From Betaproteobacteria bacterium RIFCSPLOWO2_02_64_14 (GTDB taxonomy: Bacteria > Pseudomonadota > Gammaproteobacteria > Burkholderiales > SG8-41): a DNA stretch of 39,030 bases. The notes beneath the pieces were generated by a model. The model saw only the letters and a list, made by a program, of their open reading frames with translations. It did not search any database and had not been told where the DNA came from. Location of the stretch: assembly GCA_001770325.1 (NCBI GenBank), contig MEQT01000135.1:1-39030 (forward strand). Reading direction: 5' to 3'. Shown in pieces: positions 30,239 to 39,030 of the stretch (within the stretch, counting starts at the first letter, position 1; the number at the start of each line of letters is the position of its first letter). The position numbers were made by a program, and so were the translations under genes.

Positions 30239-31288
30239 CCGGCCAAATGCCGGCATCACCTCGGCAGCGAAGAGTTCCATTGATTCCGTGACGATGGAAT
30301 GATCGACGGCACCGGCGCCGAACGCACACAGCAGATGCGTTACGCCGCCATCCCGATACTTGCGGAGCTTGTCGATGCAGTCGCGGGGATCGCCGACCAC
30401 CGTCATGCCGAAGGCGTCCGCGAGTCCGAAATCGACTCCCATCCTCGCGAGATGGCGAAACCGGCCCAGATCGTGAATCTGCTCGTAGCCTGGGTAACTG
30501 CGCTCGAGCACCGGCAGGGTCACCTTGTAGAGCTCGCGATAGAACCAGGTGAATGCCGGCCTGGCCAGCTCCCGGGCGCGGGTGCGATCCGCGAGACACA
30601 GCACGCCGACTGTCATGCCGCAGCGCGGAGGATCGGACGCGCGCCAGGCGGCGCGAAAGCGCGCGATGTCGTGCTTCACCATGAACCATGGCTTGAATGG
30701 GCCGGCAAGCACGCCGAGTTGCATTTCGGCGGCCCACTCGTAGGTTTCGGGGCTGACCGCCGCCGTCCACAGCGGTGGGTGCGGCTGCTGCACCGCGCGC
30801 GGCACGAGTTCGAGGCCCGCGAATCGATAATGTTTGCCGGCGTGGGTCAGGGGCCCGGGCCGAAAGCTCTCGCGCAGGACCGCCAGGCTCTCTGCGGTCA
30901 CATCCCGGCTTGATGCCATCGAGACACCGAACGTTTGATACTCCAGCGGGGAGAATCCGCGGCCGATTCCGACTTCGATCCGCCCACCGCTCAGCACGTC
31001 GAGGGTGGCGATGCGCTCGGCGACATGGATCGGATGATGCAGCGGCAACGGGATGACGGCATGGCCCAGCCGGATGCGGCGCGTGCGTTGAGAGGCGGCG
31101 GCGAGCAGCAGTTCCGGCTTGGAGCAGTGCGAGTAGCCGGGCATGAAGTGATGCTCGACCAGCCACGCGCACCGGTAGCCCAGGTGGTCGGCGAGTTCAA
31201 TTTCGGCCAAGGCGTCGTGGCACGCGGCGGCTTCGGTCCTGGCTGCATGCGCGGGAAAGGCGACTTCGTGGAACAGGTCGAAATTCAT
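30212..31288 (-). CDS. LLM-class flavin-dependent monooxygenase
   Basis: The 358-aa member of the bacterial luciferase-like family uses reduced flavin. I chose ATG 31288 (MNFDLFHEVAFPAHA) as the natural first strand of the TIM barrel. Family landmarks are AWLVEHHFMPGYS, RIRLGHAVIPLPLHHPIHVAE, LDVLSGGRIEVGIGRGFSPLEYQ, and the C-terminal GDPRDCIDKLRKY. The last residues (about DSGLRVED) and the stop codon come from heptamer array D, so the original C-terminus may have been replaced. The substrate is unknown. It reads in the same direction as the epimerase-like gene, 62 bp away. Confidence 0.88.
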   Translation of the reverse strand: MNFDLFHEVAFPAHAARTEAAACHDALAEIELADHLGYRCAWLVEHHFMPGYSHCSKPELLLAAASQRTRRIRLGHAVIPLPLHHPIHVAERIATLDVLSGGRIEVGIGRGFSPLEYQTFGVSMASSRDVTAESLAVLRESFRPGPLTHAGKHYRFAGLELVPRAVQQPHPPLWTAAVSPETYEWAAEMQLGVLAGPFKPWFMVKHDIARFRAAWRASDPPRCGMTVGVLCLADRTRARELARPAFTWFYRELYKVTLPVLERSYPGYEQIHDLGRFRHLARMGVDFGLADAFGMTVVGDPRDCIDKLRKYRDGGVTHLLCAFGAGAVDHSIVTESMELFAAEVMPAFGRDSGLRVED

Positions 31289-31379
31289 GAAGGCGGTGTG
31301 CACTCTAAAGCCGGTATCATGCCAGTGCGGGCAGCGCACACCAACAGTCGCATGCGCGCCTGCCGTCCGCCCGGATTTC

Positions 31380-31406
31380 TTGGGGCGTGTGGAACTGGTT
31401 TAAAAT
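31380..31406 (+). promoter_or_regulatory. Possible sigma-70 promoter for the mla operon
   Basis: TAAAAT (31401-31406) matches five of six -10 bases and lies 24 bp before the mlaF GTG. A TGG precedes the AT-rich stretch, as in an extended -10. TTGGGG (31380-31385) is a poor -35 at 15-bp spacing. The region is the most AT-rich part of the 141-bp divergent gap. Confidence 0.4.
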
Positions 31407-31429
31407 CATTGCTTTTTTGAACCGCAACC

Positions 31430-32248
31430 GTGCCCCCGCCCGTGGAAAACCTCGTCGAAGTAAGGGATGTCGACTTCTCCTACGACGTGCGCCCCGTCCT
31501 CAAGGGCATCAACATGGCCGTGCCGCGGGGCAAGGTCGTGAGCATCATGGGTTTGAGCGGCTGCGGCAAGACCACGTTGTTGCGGCTGATCGGCGGGTCG
31601 ATCAAACCGTCCAAAGGGGAGGTGCGCGTCGCCGGCCGGGTGGTGCACGAACTTGACCAGGACGAGCTTTATGCAATGCGCCGCCGCATGGGGATGCTGT
31701 TCCAGTTCGGCGCGCTGTTCACCGACATGTCGGCGTTGGACAACGTGGCATTCCAGATTCGCGAACATACCGAGCTCCCGGAATCGATGGTGCGGGATCT
31801 GGCGCTGATGAAACTGCACGCGGTCGGGCTGCGTGGCGCAGCACATCTGATGCCTGCGGAACTTTCCGGCGGAATGGCGCGGCGGGTCGCGCTCGCGCGC
31901 ACCATCGCGCTCGACCCGATGTTGATCATGTACGACGAGCCGTTCACGGGACTCGACCCGATCGCCATGGGCGTGATCGGCGATCTCATCAAGAAACTGA
32001 ACGACGTGCTCGGAGCAACGTCGATCATCGTCACGCACGACGTCCAGGAGTCGCTGAAAATCGTCGACTACGTCTACTTCATGTCCGACGGCGTGGTGGT
32101 GACCCAGGGGACTTCCGCGGATATCCGCGGGTCGCAGGCGCCGTTCGTCCACCAGTTCGTCTGGGGCGAAATCGACGGGCCGATGCCGTTCCACTACCCC
32201 GGCACGGCAACCGGCGCCGACTTCGGCGTGGGGGCAGGCCATGCTTGA
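31430..32248 (+). CDS. mlaF: Phospholipid transport ABC ATPase MlaF
   Basis: MlaF is the ATPase of the MlaFEDB complex, which moves phospholipids between the outer and inner membranes. The 272-aa protein has Walker [10 protein letters not shown], the Q-loop [15 protein letters not shown], signature [13 protein letters not shown], Walker [15 protein letters not shown] and switch histidine THDVQES. The GTG at 31430 is the first start and lacks a Shine-Dalgarno sequence; GTG 31442 is an alternative. It overlaps mlaE by 8 bp and leads the operon mlaFEDCB. Confidence 0.95.
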   Translation: MPPPVENLVEVRDVDFSYDVRPVLKGINMAVPRGKVVSIMGLSGCGKTTLLRLIGGSIKPSKGEVRVAGRVVHELDQDELYAMRRRMGMLFQFGALFTDMSALDNVAFQIREHTELPESMVRDLALMKLHAVGLRGAAHLMPAELSGGMARRVALARTIALDPMLIMYDEPFTGLDPIAMGVIGDLIKKLNDVLGATSIIVTHDVQESLKIVDYVYFMSDGVVVTQGTSADIRGSQAPFVHQFVWGEIDGPMPFHYPGTATGADFGVGAGHA

Positions 32249-33035
32249 GCGCATTGCCGCGGCGTTGCGCAGGCTCGGGCGCCAGTTTATCAACGCCATC
32301 TGGCGCCTCGGCTATGCCAGCCGTTTTTTCCTGCTGGTGCTGCTGCGCTCGGGCACGAGCTTCCGGCGCTTCCGGCTGGTGGTGAAGGAGATCTATTTTG
32401 CGGGGGTGCTGTCGCTCATCATCATCAGCGTCTCGGGGCTCTTCGTCGGCATGGTGCTGGCGCTCCAGGGCTACGAAACGCTGCAGAAGTACGGGTCGGC
32501 GGAAGCGGTGGGAACGCTGGTCGCGCTGTCGCTCACGCGCGAACTCGGGCCCGTCGTTTCGGCGCTGTTGTTCGCGAGCCGCGCCGGTTCCGCCATGACC
32601 GCGGAGATCGGGTTGATGAAAGCGACCGAGCAGATCTCCGCGATGGAGATGATGGCGGTGGATCCGATCGCGCGCGTCATCGGGCCGCGCTTCTGGGGCG
32701 GGTTGATTTCCATGCCGCTGCTTGCCGCGATGTTCAGCGCGGTGGGCGTGTTCGGCGGCTACCTCATCGCGGTGGTGCTGATCGGCGTGGACGAGGGCGC
32801 ATTCTGGTCGCAGATGCAGAATGCCGTCGACTTCCGCTACGATATCGTGAATGGGGTCATCAAGAGCGTGGTTTTCGGCGTGGCGGTGACGGCGATTGCC
32901 CTGTTCGAGGGTTACGACGCGCCGCCGACCGCCGAAGGGGTGTCGCATGCAACCACCCGCACCGTCGTGACCTCGTCGCTGGCGATCCTGGGCCTGGATT
33001 TTGTGCTGACCGCGTTTATGTTCAGAGGAGCATGA
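32241..33035 (+). CDS. mlaE: Phospholipid transport permease MlaE
   Basis: The inner-membrane permease of the Mla system has 264 aa and about five to six hydrophobic segments. Family motifs are [17 protein letters not shown], the cytoplasmic loop [26 protein letters not shown] (read in two parts) and [14 protein letters not shown]. It overlaps mlaF by 8 bp, and mlaD follows after 4 bp. Confidence 0.96.
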   Translation: MLERIAAALRRLGRQFINAIWRLGYASRFFLLVLLRSGTSFRRFRLVVKEIYFAGVLSLIIISVSGLFVGMVLALQGYETLQKYGSAEAVGTLVALSLTRELGPVVSALLFASRAGSAMTAEIGLMKATEQISAMEMMAVDPIARVIGPRFWGGLISMPLLAAMFSAVGVFGGYLIAVVLIGVDEGAFWSQMQNAVDFRYDIVNGVIKSVVFGVAVTAIALFEGYDAPPTAEGVSHATTRTVVTSSLAILGLDFVLTAFMFRGA

Positions 33036-33039
33036 GGCA

Positions 33040-33513
33040 ATGGACCGAACCATGGTGGACCTGTGGGTGGGGATATTCGTTGCCATCGGGATCGCCGCCC
33101 TGATGGTTCTCGCGCTCAAGGTCGGCAATGCGAGCACGACGTTCAACGTCGGCGAGACCTATCACGTGAGCGGTGATTTCGACAACATCGGCGGGCTCAA
33201 GGTGCGGGCGCCGGTGAAGAGCGCGGGGGTCGTCGTCGGGCGCGTCGACCAGATCACGTTCGACAACGAACGCTTTCGCGCGCGCGTGGTCATGAACATC
33301 GACAAGCGCTACCAGTTTCCGAAGGACACGTCAGCTTCGATCCTGACCTCCGGCCTGCTGGGCGAGCAGTACATCGGGCTGGAAGCGGGGGGTGACAGCG
33401 AGAACATCAAGGCCGGCGGCAGCCTCAAGCTGACACAGTCGGCGGTGGTTCTGGAAAAGCTGATCGGCCAGTTTCTTTACAACAAGGCGGCCGAGGGCGA
33501 CAGCAAGAAGTAG
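33040..33513 (+). CDS. mlaD: Phospholipid transport MCE-domain protein MlaD
   Basis: MlaD forms a hexameric ring with a lipid pore on the periplasmic side of the inner membrane. The 157-aa protein has one N-terminal transmembrane helix (about residues 7-28) and one MCE domain (about 38-118), including FDNIGGLKVRAPVKSAGVVVGRV and LTSGLLGEQYIGLE. The tail ends in a lysine-rich segment. Start ATG 33040 lies just after the mlaE stop with an upstream AGGAG. Confidence 0.95.
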   Translation: MDRTMVDLWVGIFVAIGIAALMVLALKVGNASTTFNVGETYHVSGDFDNIGGLKVRAPVKSAGVVVGRVDQITFDNERFRARVVMNIDKRYQFPKDTSASILTSGLLGEQYIGLEAGGDSENIKAGGSLKLTQSAVVLEKLIGQFLYNKAAEGDSKK

Positions 33514-33552
33514 CGGCCGCGGGTTGCCGCGACGGAGAAAGGGAAGGCAATC

Positions 33553-34179
33553 ATGAAGCAGATCATTGCAATGGCACTATGCGCGGGGGCGCTCTGGGCC
33601 GGCCAGTTACCCGCGTCGGAGGCGCTGGCGCCGGACGTCCTCGCGAAGAGCGTGACCGATGAAGTGCTGGCAATCGTGCGCGCCGACAAGGACATCCAGG
33701 CGGGCAACCAGAGGAAAGTCCACGACCTGGTCGAATCCAGGGTCGTGCCGCACTTCAACTTCGTCCGTATGACGCAACTTGCAATGGGACGCAACTGGCG
33801 CAATGCCAAGGCGGATCAGCAGAGGCGGCTGGTGGAGGAGTTCCGCCAGTTGCTGGTGCGCACCTACACGTCCGCTTTTACCCAGTACCGGAATCAGACG
33901 ATCGAGTACCGGCGCACGCGCATGGCCGCGGGCGACACCGACGTGGTGGTGCAGTCGCTGATCAAGCAACCGAGCGGTCAGCCGGTGGCCGTGGACTATG
34001 CCATGGAAAAAACCGGCAACGGGTGGAAGGTCTACAACGTCAAGATCGAAGGTGTGAGCCTGGTCGAGAACTATCGCAACACCTTCAATACCGAGGTCCA
34101 GAAGAGCGGAATCGACGGCCTGATCAAGTCGCTCGCCGACAAGAACCGGATGCTGGTGCAGCAGGCGCAATCCAGGTGA
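33553..34179 (+). CDS. mlaC: Periplasmic phospholipid-binding protein MlaC
   Basis: The soluble lipid shuttle of the Mla system is 208 aa with a signal peptide (MKQIIAMALCAGALWAG, cleavage near residues 18-24). The Tgt2/MlaC domain follows, with VLAIVRADKDIQAGN, VVPHFNFVRMTQLAMGRNWR and the C-terminal YNVKIEGVSLVENYRNTF. A good ribosome binding site (GGGAAGG) lies in the 39-bp gap after mlaD. The stop overlaps the mlaB GTG start (GTGA). Confidence 0.95.
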   Translation: MKQIIAMALCAGALWAGQLPASEALAPDVLAKSVTDEVLAIVRADKDIQAGNQRKVHDLVESRVVPHFNFVRMTQLAMGRNWRNAKADQQRRLVEEFRQLLVRTYTSAFTQYRNQTIEYRRTRMAAGDTDVVVQSLIKQPSGQPVAVDYAMEKTGNGWKVYNVKIEGVSLVENYRNTFNTEVQKSGIDGLIKSLADKNRMLVQQAQSR

Positions 34180-34454
34180 TTACCTGCGACGGCGGGCGCT
34201 GCGAGGTGCGGGGCCCGCTCACCATCGCCACTGCCGCCGGACTGTTTGACGAGGGCAAGCGGCTGTTCGTTGCCGATAACGTGGTCGTCGATCTGGCGGG
34301 CGTGACCGAGGTCGACTCGGCGGCGGTGAGCCTGCTGCTCGAATGGCGCCGCAGCGCGCTGGCCGGCAACCGACGCATCGAGTTCACGAATCTCCCAGCC
34401 AACCTCAAGAGCCTTGCAACACTCTATGGCGTTGCCGATCTGTTAGGCGGGTAA
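34176..34454 (+). CDS. mlaB: STAS-domain protein MlaB
   Basis: MlaB is a small cytoplasmic STAS protein that binds MlaF and is needed for assembly or activity of the complex. I chose GTG 34176, which overlaps the mlaC stop as GTGA and gives 92 aa, the family length. The longer frame from 34023 runs inside mlaC and is not coding. Conserved pieces are VRGPLTIATAAGL, VVDLAGVTEVDSAAVSLLLEW and the C-terminal ANLKSLATLYGVADLL. The stop codon TAA (34452-34454) lies inside heptamer array E. Confidence 0.92.
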   Translation: MITCDGGRCEVRGPLTIATAAGLFDEGKRLFVADNVVVDLAGVTEVDSAAVSLLLEWRRSALAGNRRIEFTNLPANLKSLATLYGVADLLGG

Positions 34455-34485
34455 TGGGTAATCACGGATCACGATTCACGGCCTT
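34451..34485. repeat. Degenerate heptamer array E
   Basis: The units are GTAATGG, GTAATCA, CGGATCA, CGATTCA and CGGCCTT. On the minus strand the middle units read TGAATCG-TGATCCG-TGATTAC, the same family as array B. It fills most of the 42-bp gap between mlaB and ibaG and contains the mlaB stop codon. No second arm is seen. Confidence 0.7.
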
Positions 34486-34496
34486 AGCGGAGCGAT

Positions 34497-34730
34497 ATGA
34501 TCGACGCTGAACAGATCGAAGAGTGGATAAAGAGCGGGCTTGCCTGCGAGCGCGTGGAAGTGCAGGGCGACGGCCATCACTTTGAGGCCGTCATCGTCAG
34601 CGCGCAGTTTCGCGGCAAGACGCGGGTGCAGCGGCATCAGCTGGTCTATGGCGCGCTTGGCGACCGCATGCGGGCGGAAGTCCATGCGTTGTCGATGCGC
34701 ACGCTCACACCGGAGGAATCGGACGAGTGA
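34497..34730 (+). CDS. ibaG: BolA/IbaG family protein
   Basis: The 77-aa BolA-like protein is of the IbaG type, which partners monothiol glutaredoxins in iron-sulfur handling. It contains VQGDGHHFEAVIVSAQFRGKTRVQRHQLVY, the class II-KH-like core with conserved histidines, and ends in EVHALSMRTLTPEE. GGAG precedes the ATG. It lies between mlaB and murA, its usual place in gamma- and betaproteobacteria. Confidence 0.94.
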   Translation: MIDAEQIEEWIKSGLACERVEVQGDGHHFEAVIVSAQFRGKTRVQRHQLVYGALGDRMRAEVHALSMRTLTPEESDE

Positions 34731-35993
<1,263 letters not shown>

Positions 35994-36017
35994 CGCCGGC
36001 GCTCAGCACCGCCTTGC

Positions 36018-37571
36018 TCAGCTTTGCAGGCGCTCGGTGACCTGATAGCGCACCCAGTCGAAGTCCTCACCAGCCTCGACCAGGCTGACCGGGGCGAGGG
36101 CGAAGCCCCCCGCGGGGATCATCATGTGAAGGTGGCGCTTCGCCGTGAAGGATCCGGCGCGCATCAGCAGCGCCACCTCGCGATTGTGGTCGGGTCTGCT
36201 CGACAGCAGCATCGCGGATTCGGTTTGGCGTGCGCGATCCCCCGACTGAGTACTGGCGGCGGACGCCAGCGCGACCGGGACCGCCGCCGTCCCCAGCACC
36301 TGTATCCCGACGCGGCGTTGATCGAACTTGTCGCGGGTTATGCGCCGCACGATGCCGACACGGCACAGATTCGATGTCTCCGTCCGCAAGCCCACCAGGC
36401 AGCCCACATGCAGCCAGTCGGCCTTCATCTTGGGCACCACGGTGCCGTAGCCGCCGTCGCTCGCGTTGAAGACGATCCAGCTTTCGGCGCCGTCCGGATC
36501 GCTGAATTCGAGGGAGGTCGCGTCCGTAACCGACTGCACCCATATCAGCGTCTCGGCGAATCCCGGCATCACCGTGACGCGCGTCACGAGATCACGGCGA
36601 TCGGCGCCACGCTCCGGCACCTTGTCGCCCCAATACTGATGGAGGTGGTCGAGCACCGACGCCACTGTGTTCTTGTCGAATTCGCCTCCTAGGTTGATAT
36701 CGCCCGGAACACCGTCCTTCTCATGTATCGCGCGCGCCAGGTCACCCAGTCCCCGTGCTGCGTCACCCGCCCCGAAATATCTGACCAGCGCGCCGGCGGC
36801 CGTATTTTTCGTCACGCGCGCCGGGGGTCGGTGCAGCGACAGGTCGAAGCAGAAGTTGCAGCCGGGCGCGGCCTGCTGCTGCCAGGTGAAGCGGTTTGCA
36901 AAGTGCGCGACAACGCGCTCGGCGATGTGCACTTTCATCGGCGCGAGCCCGTCCGGCGACGATGCCACGAGCATCAACGCCTTGAGGATTTCTTGCTGCG
37001 CGGTGGAATCGCCGTGCCTGCCCGGGTAGATCTGGGCCTTGGCGGACGCGAAGCCCTGGCTTTCTGCGAACAGGTGCGCGCGTCCGAGGTCGCGCCAGAG
37101 GCGATCTTCGATCAGGCCGTAGCGCAGCAACACCCACTTGATCTGGAGGGTGAGCGTGCGCAAGGCGCGACCCACGACCATGGGCAGATGCTTGTGGACC
37201 GCGTTCGCGCCGGGAGCGTTCCCCTGGTACTGCTCGATGCAGCGCAAATAACTGCTGCCCAGAGCCCTCCAGAATCCGAACGAGGTATTCCACAGGTGAC
37301 TCTCATAGAACTTTTGCAGCCGCGGCGCATCCAGGTACTCGGGCGCGAGCTTGAACTGGTGGTTCTTCGCCGCCCGGTCGAGCAGGTCGATCGCATCGAG
37401 GCGGTTCTGCGGTTTAATGTCGTCGGCTTCATTGATGGAATCGAGCCATCGGGTCATTTCTTCGAGTGCGCGCAAAGAGTTGTCAGAGGGCAATTCCGCG
37501 ATCGCCTCGCGCACTCTCTTGAGGTCGGCCATGGGATGATCGCCCTTGCCGCCCTTGATCCAGTTGAGCAT
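36018..37571 (-). CDS. Unrecognised conserved-looking 517-aa protein
   Basis: I do not recognise this family. There is no signal peptide or membrane segment. The first 300 residues look mostly helical, with RALRTLTLQIKWVLLRYGLIE and an RWLDSINEADDIKP-like early segment. The last 200 residues look beta-rich (DPDGAESWIVFNASDGGYGTVVP, then WLHVGCLVGLRTE, VGIVRRITRDKFDQRRVGIQVLG). The latter pattern recalls small beta-barrel sensory domains of PilZ type, but the RxxxR and DxSxxG motifs are not clear. It lies on the opposite strand between murA and hisG, which are often adjacent. ATG 37571 was chosen; M14 is an alternative. Confidence 0.82.
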   Translation of the reverse strand: MLNWIKGGKGDHPMADLKRVREAIAELPSDNSLRALEEMTRWLDSINEADDIKPQNRLDAIDLLDRAAKNHQFKLAPEYLDAPRLQKFYESHLWNTSFGFWRALGSSYLRCIEQYQGNAPGANAVHKHLPMVVGRALRTLTLQIKWVLLRYGLIEDRLWRDLGRAHLFAESQGFASAKAQIYPGRHGDSTAQQEILKALMLVASSPDGLAPMKVHIAERVVAHFANRFTWQQQAAPGCNFCFDLSLHRPPARVTKNTAAGALVRYFGAGDAARGLGDLARAIHEKDGVPGDINLGGEFDKNTVASVLDHLHQYWGDKVPERGADRRDLVTRVTVMPGFAETLIWVQSVTDATSLEFSDPDGAESWIVFNASDGGYGTVVPKMKADWLHVGCLVGLRTETSNLCRVGIVRRITRDKFDQRRVGIQVLGTAAVPVALASAASTQSGDRARQTESAMLLSSRPDHNREVALLMRAGSFTAKRHLHMMIPAGGFALAPVSLVEAGEDFDWVRYQVTERLQS

Positions 37572-37647
37572 GGTATGACTTGCGTCCCCGGTCCCCTGTG
37601 TGCACAGTTTACAGTAAAATGCTGTTTTTAAGGTAACATTTCAAGCC
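37572..37647. promoter_or_regulatory. AT-rich divergent promoter region of hisG and the 517-aa gene
   Basis: This 76-bp divergent gap is much richer in A/T than its surroundings. It contains ACAGTAAAATGCTGT, a short imperfect palindrome (37611-37625), and TTTACA (37608-37613), a good -35 hexamer on the plus strand. No -10 lies at standard spacing; TAACAT (37634-37639) is 20 bp away. Promoters for both genes must lie here or further in, but I cannot place them. Confidence 0.35.
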
Positions 37648-38283
37648 GTGATCACGATCGCGCTGTCGAAGGGGCGCATTTTCGACGAAACCCTTCCCTT
37701 GCTGCGCGCGGCAGGCATCACGGTCGGCGAGGACCCTGAAACCTCGCGCAAGCTGATCCTCGGCACCAGTCGCCCGGACGTGCGCGTCATTATTGTGCGT
37801 GCGACCGATGTCCCGACCTACGTGCAGTACGGGGCCGCCGACCTGGGGGTGACGGGCAAGGATGTGCTGGACGAGCACGGCGGCAACGGCCTGTATCAAC
37901 CACTCGATCTCGGCATTGCGCGCTGTCGCATGATGGTCGCGGCGCGCGAGGGTTTCGACTACCGTGGCGCGGTGCGTAAGGGCGCGCGGCTGCGCGTCGC
38001 GACCAAGTACGTGCAGACGGCGCGCGAGCATTTCGCTGCCAAGGGCGTGCACGTCGACATCATCAAGCTTTACGGTTCGATGGAACTCGCGCCGTTGACC
38101 GGGCTGGCGGACGCCATCGTCGACCTGGTGGGTACCGGCAACACGCTCAGGGCGAACCATCTCGTGGCGGTCGAGGAAATCACGCGGGTGAGCGCGCGGC
38201 TGGTCATCAACCAGGCGGCACTGAAGCTCAAGCGCAGGTCGATCCAGCCCTTGCTCGATGCGTTCACAAGGGCTGCGGCATGA
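37648..38283 (+). CDS. hisG: ATP phosphoribosyltransferase, short form
   Basis: HisG catalyses the first step of histidine synthesis, joining ATP and PRPP. The 211-aa protein is the short form, which lacks the C-terminal regulatory domain and needs HisZ; HisZ is not in the window. It starts at GTG 37648 ([18 protein letters not shown]). It has the [15 protein letters not shown] segment and the PRPP-binding loop [17 protein letters not shown]. Its stop overlaps the hisD start (ATGA). Confidence 0.96.
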   Translation: MITIALSKGRIFDETLPLLRAAGITVGEDPETSRKLILGTSRPDVRVIIVRATDVPTYVQYGAADLGVTGKDVLDEHGGNGLYQPLDLGIARCRMMVAAREGFDYRGAVRKGARLRVATKYVQTAREHFAAKGVHVDIIKLYGSMELAPLTGLADAIVDLVGTGNTLRANHLVAVEEITRVSARLVINQAALKLKRRSIQPLLDAFTRAAA

Positions 38284-39030
38284 CGCCCGCGCGATTGCTC
38301 GACACCGCGCAGGCGGATTTCGAAGGCCAACTCGGGCGGCTGCTCGCATTCGACGCCGCGCAGGACGCGGCGGTCGACGAGGCGGTCGCCGCAATCATCG
38401 CCGATGTCCGGGCGAAGGGCGATGCCGCGGTCCTCGACTACACGCGGCGGCTCGACCGCGTGGCTGCGGATTCGGTTGCGGATCTGGAGGTCCCGCTCAA
38501 GCACCGTGACAACGCATTGGCCGCGCTGCCGGCGCCCCGGCGCGAGGCGCTTGGTGTCGCGGCCGACAGGGTGCGCGCCTTCCACGAGAGGCAGCGCACG
38601 CAATCGTGGAGCTTCGAGGACGCGGACGGCAACGAGCTGGGCCAGCAGGTGACGGCGCTCGACCGCGTAGGAATCTATGTTCCCGGCGGAAAGGCGGCTT
38701 ATCCGTCGTCGGTCATCATGAATGCCGTGCCGGCAAGGGTGGCGGGCGTGCGCGAGATCATCATGACCGTTCCCGCGCCGGGTGGTGAACTCAACGATCT
38801 GGTGCTGGCGGCCGCCGCGATCTGCGGCATCGACCGGATTTTCACGATCGGCGGCGCGCAGGCGGTTGCGGCGCTCGCCTACGGCACCGCGACGGTGCCG
38901 CGCGTGGACAAGATCGTTGGCCCCGGCAACGCCTACGTCGCAGCGGCCAAACGACGTGTGTTCGGGGTGGTCGGCATCGATATGGTGGCGGGACCGTCCG
39001 AGATCCTGGTGGTGAGTGACGGGACGGCGA
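38280..39030 (+). CDS. hisD: Histidinol dehydrogenase, N-terminal part (cut by window end)
   Basis: HisD catalyses the last two oxidation steps to histidine. About 250 codons are present, a little over half of the usual 430, and the reading frame runs off the window. Visible motifs are [33 protein letters not shown] and [16 protein letters not shown]. The start ATG 38280 overlaps the hisG stop by 4 bp, so the two are coupled. Confidence 0.95.
   Translation, partial: MTPARLLDTAQADFEGQLGRLLAFDAAQDAAVDEAVAAIIADVRAKGDAAVLDYTRRLDRVAADSVADLEVPLKHRDNALAALPAPRREALGVAADRVRAFHERQRTQSWSFEDADGNELGQQVTALDRVGIYVPGGKAAYPSSVIMNAVPARVAGVREIIMTVPAPGGELNDLVLAAAAICGIDRIFTIGGAQAVAALAYGTATVPRVDKIVGPGNAYVAAAKRRVFGVVGIDMVAGPSEILVVSDGTA

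Noticed and set aside
35994-36017. Terminator between murA and the converging 517-aa gene
   Set aside because: The gap contains a direct repeat (GCTCAGC) rather than an inverted repeat, and has no T-run.

Overview
The window is 39 kb of high-GC, gene-dense chromosome that reads as a betaproteobacterium. The evidence is the gene order hprK-ptsN-hpf-rpoN-lptB-lptA-lptC-kdsC-kdsD, the order mlaFEDCB-ibaG-murA-hisG-hisD, and a short-form HisG. I saw no rRNA, tRNA, insertion sequence, phage gene or CRISPR array.

Region 1 (58-7106, minus strand) is a nine-gene run read from kdsD down to hprK. It covers Kdo synthesis, LPS transport, sigma-54, a ribosome hibernation factor and nitrogen-PTS control proteins. 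A divergent Kef-type K+/H+ antiporter (7222-9189) follows and ends in a strong terminator at 9216-9240.

Region 2 (9260-28342) is the accessory core. It holds an MSHA-like type IV pilus assembly set (mshM, L, N, E, G, I, J, K, all minus strand) followed by two unusual pilin-like genes, with a separate major-pilin-like gene at 9260-9919. A sigma-54-dependent response regulator (26106-27548) heads the run. A PrsK-like membrane histidine kinase (11685-13457, plus strand) sits at its tail. An ABC-2 exporter is split around the cluster: ATPase at 27626-28342, permease at 10901-11668. The pilin gene has a near-consensus -24/-12 promoter (9968-9982). With rpoN also in the window, the parts of a sensor-regulator-sigma54-pilin circuit are all visible. 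The assembly ATPase carries an MshEN motif, which suggests a second layer of control by c-di-GMP.

Region 3 (28394-31288) is a small oxidoreductase island: an AurF-like diiron oxygenase, an NAD-dependent epimerase-like protein and a luciferase-like flavin monooxygenase. Region 4 (31430-39030) is conserved: mlaFEDCB (phospholipid transport), ibaG, murA, then an unrecognised 517-aa gene on the other strand, then hisG and the start of hisD, which is cut by the window end.

A second theme is short tandem repeats with a unit of exactly seven bases. They occur at five separate sites (1-69, 18021-18173, 19402-19499, 30161-30238, 34451-34485). Three sites are built as inverted pairs, and four of the five hold the stop codon of the neighbouring gene. 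A ten-G tract inside rpoN is a possible slippage switch over the sigma-54 circuit.
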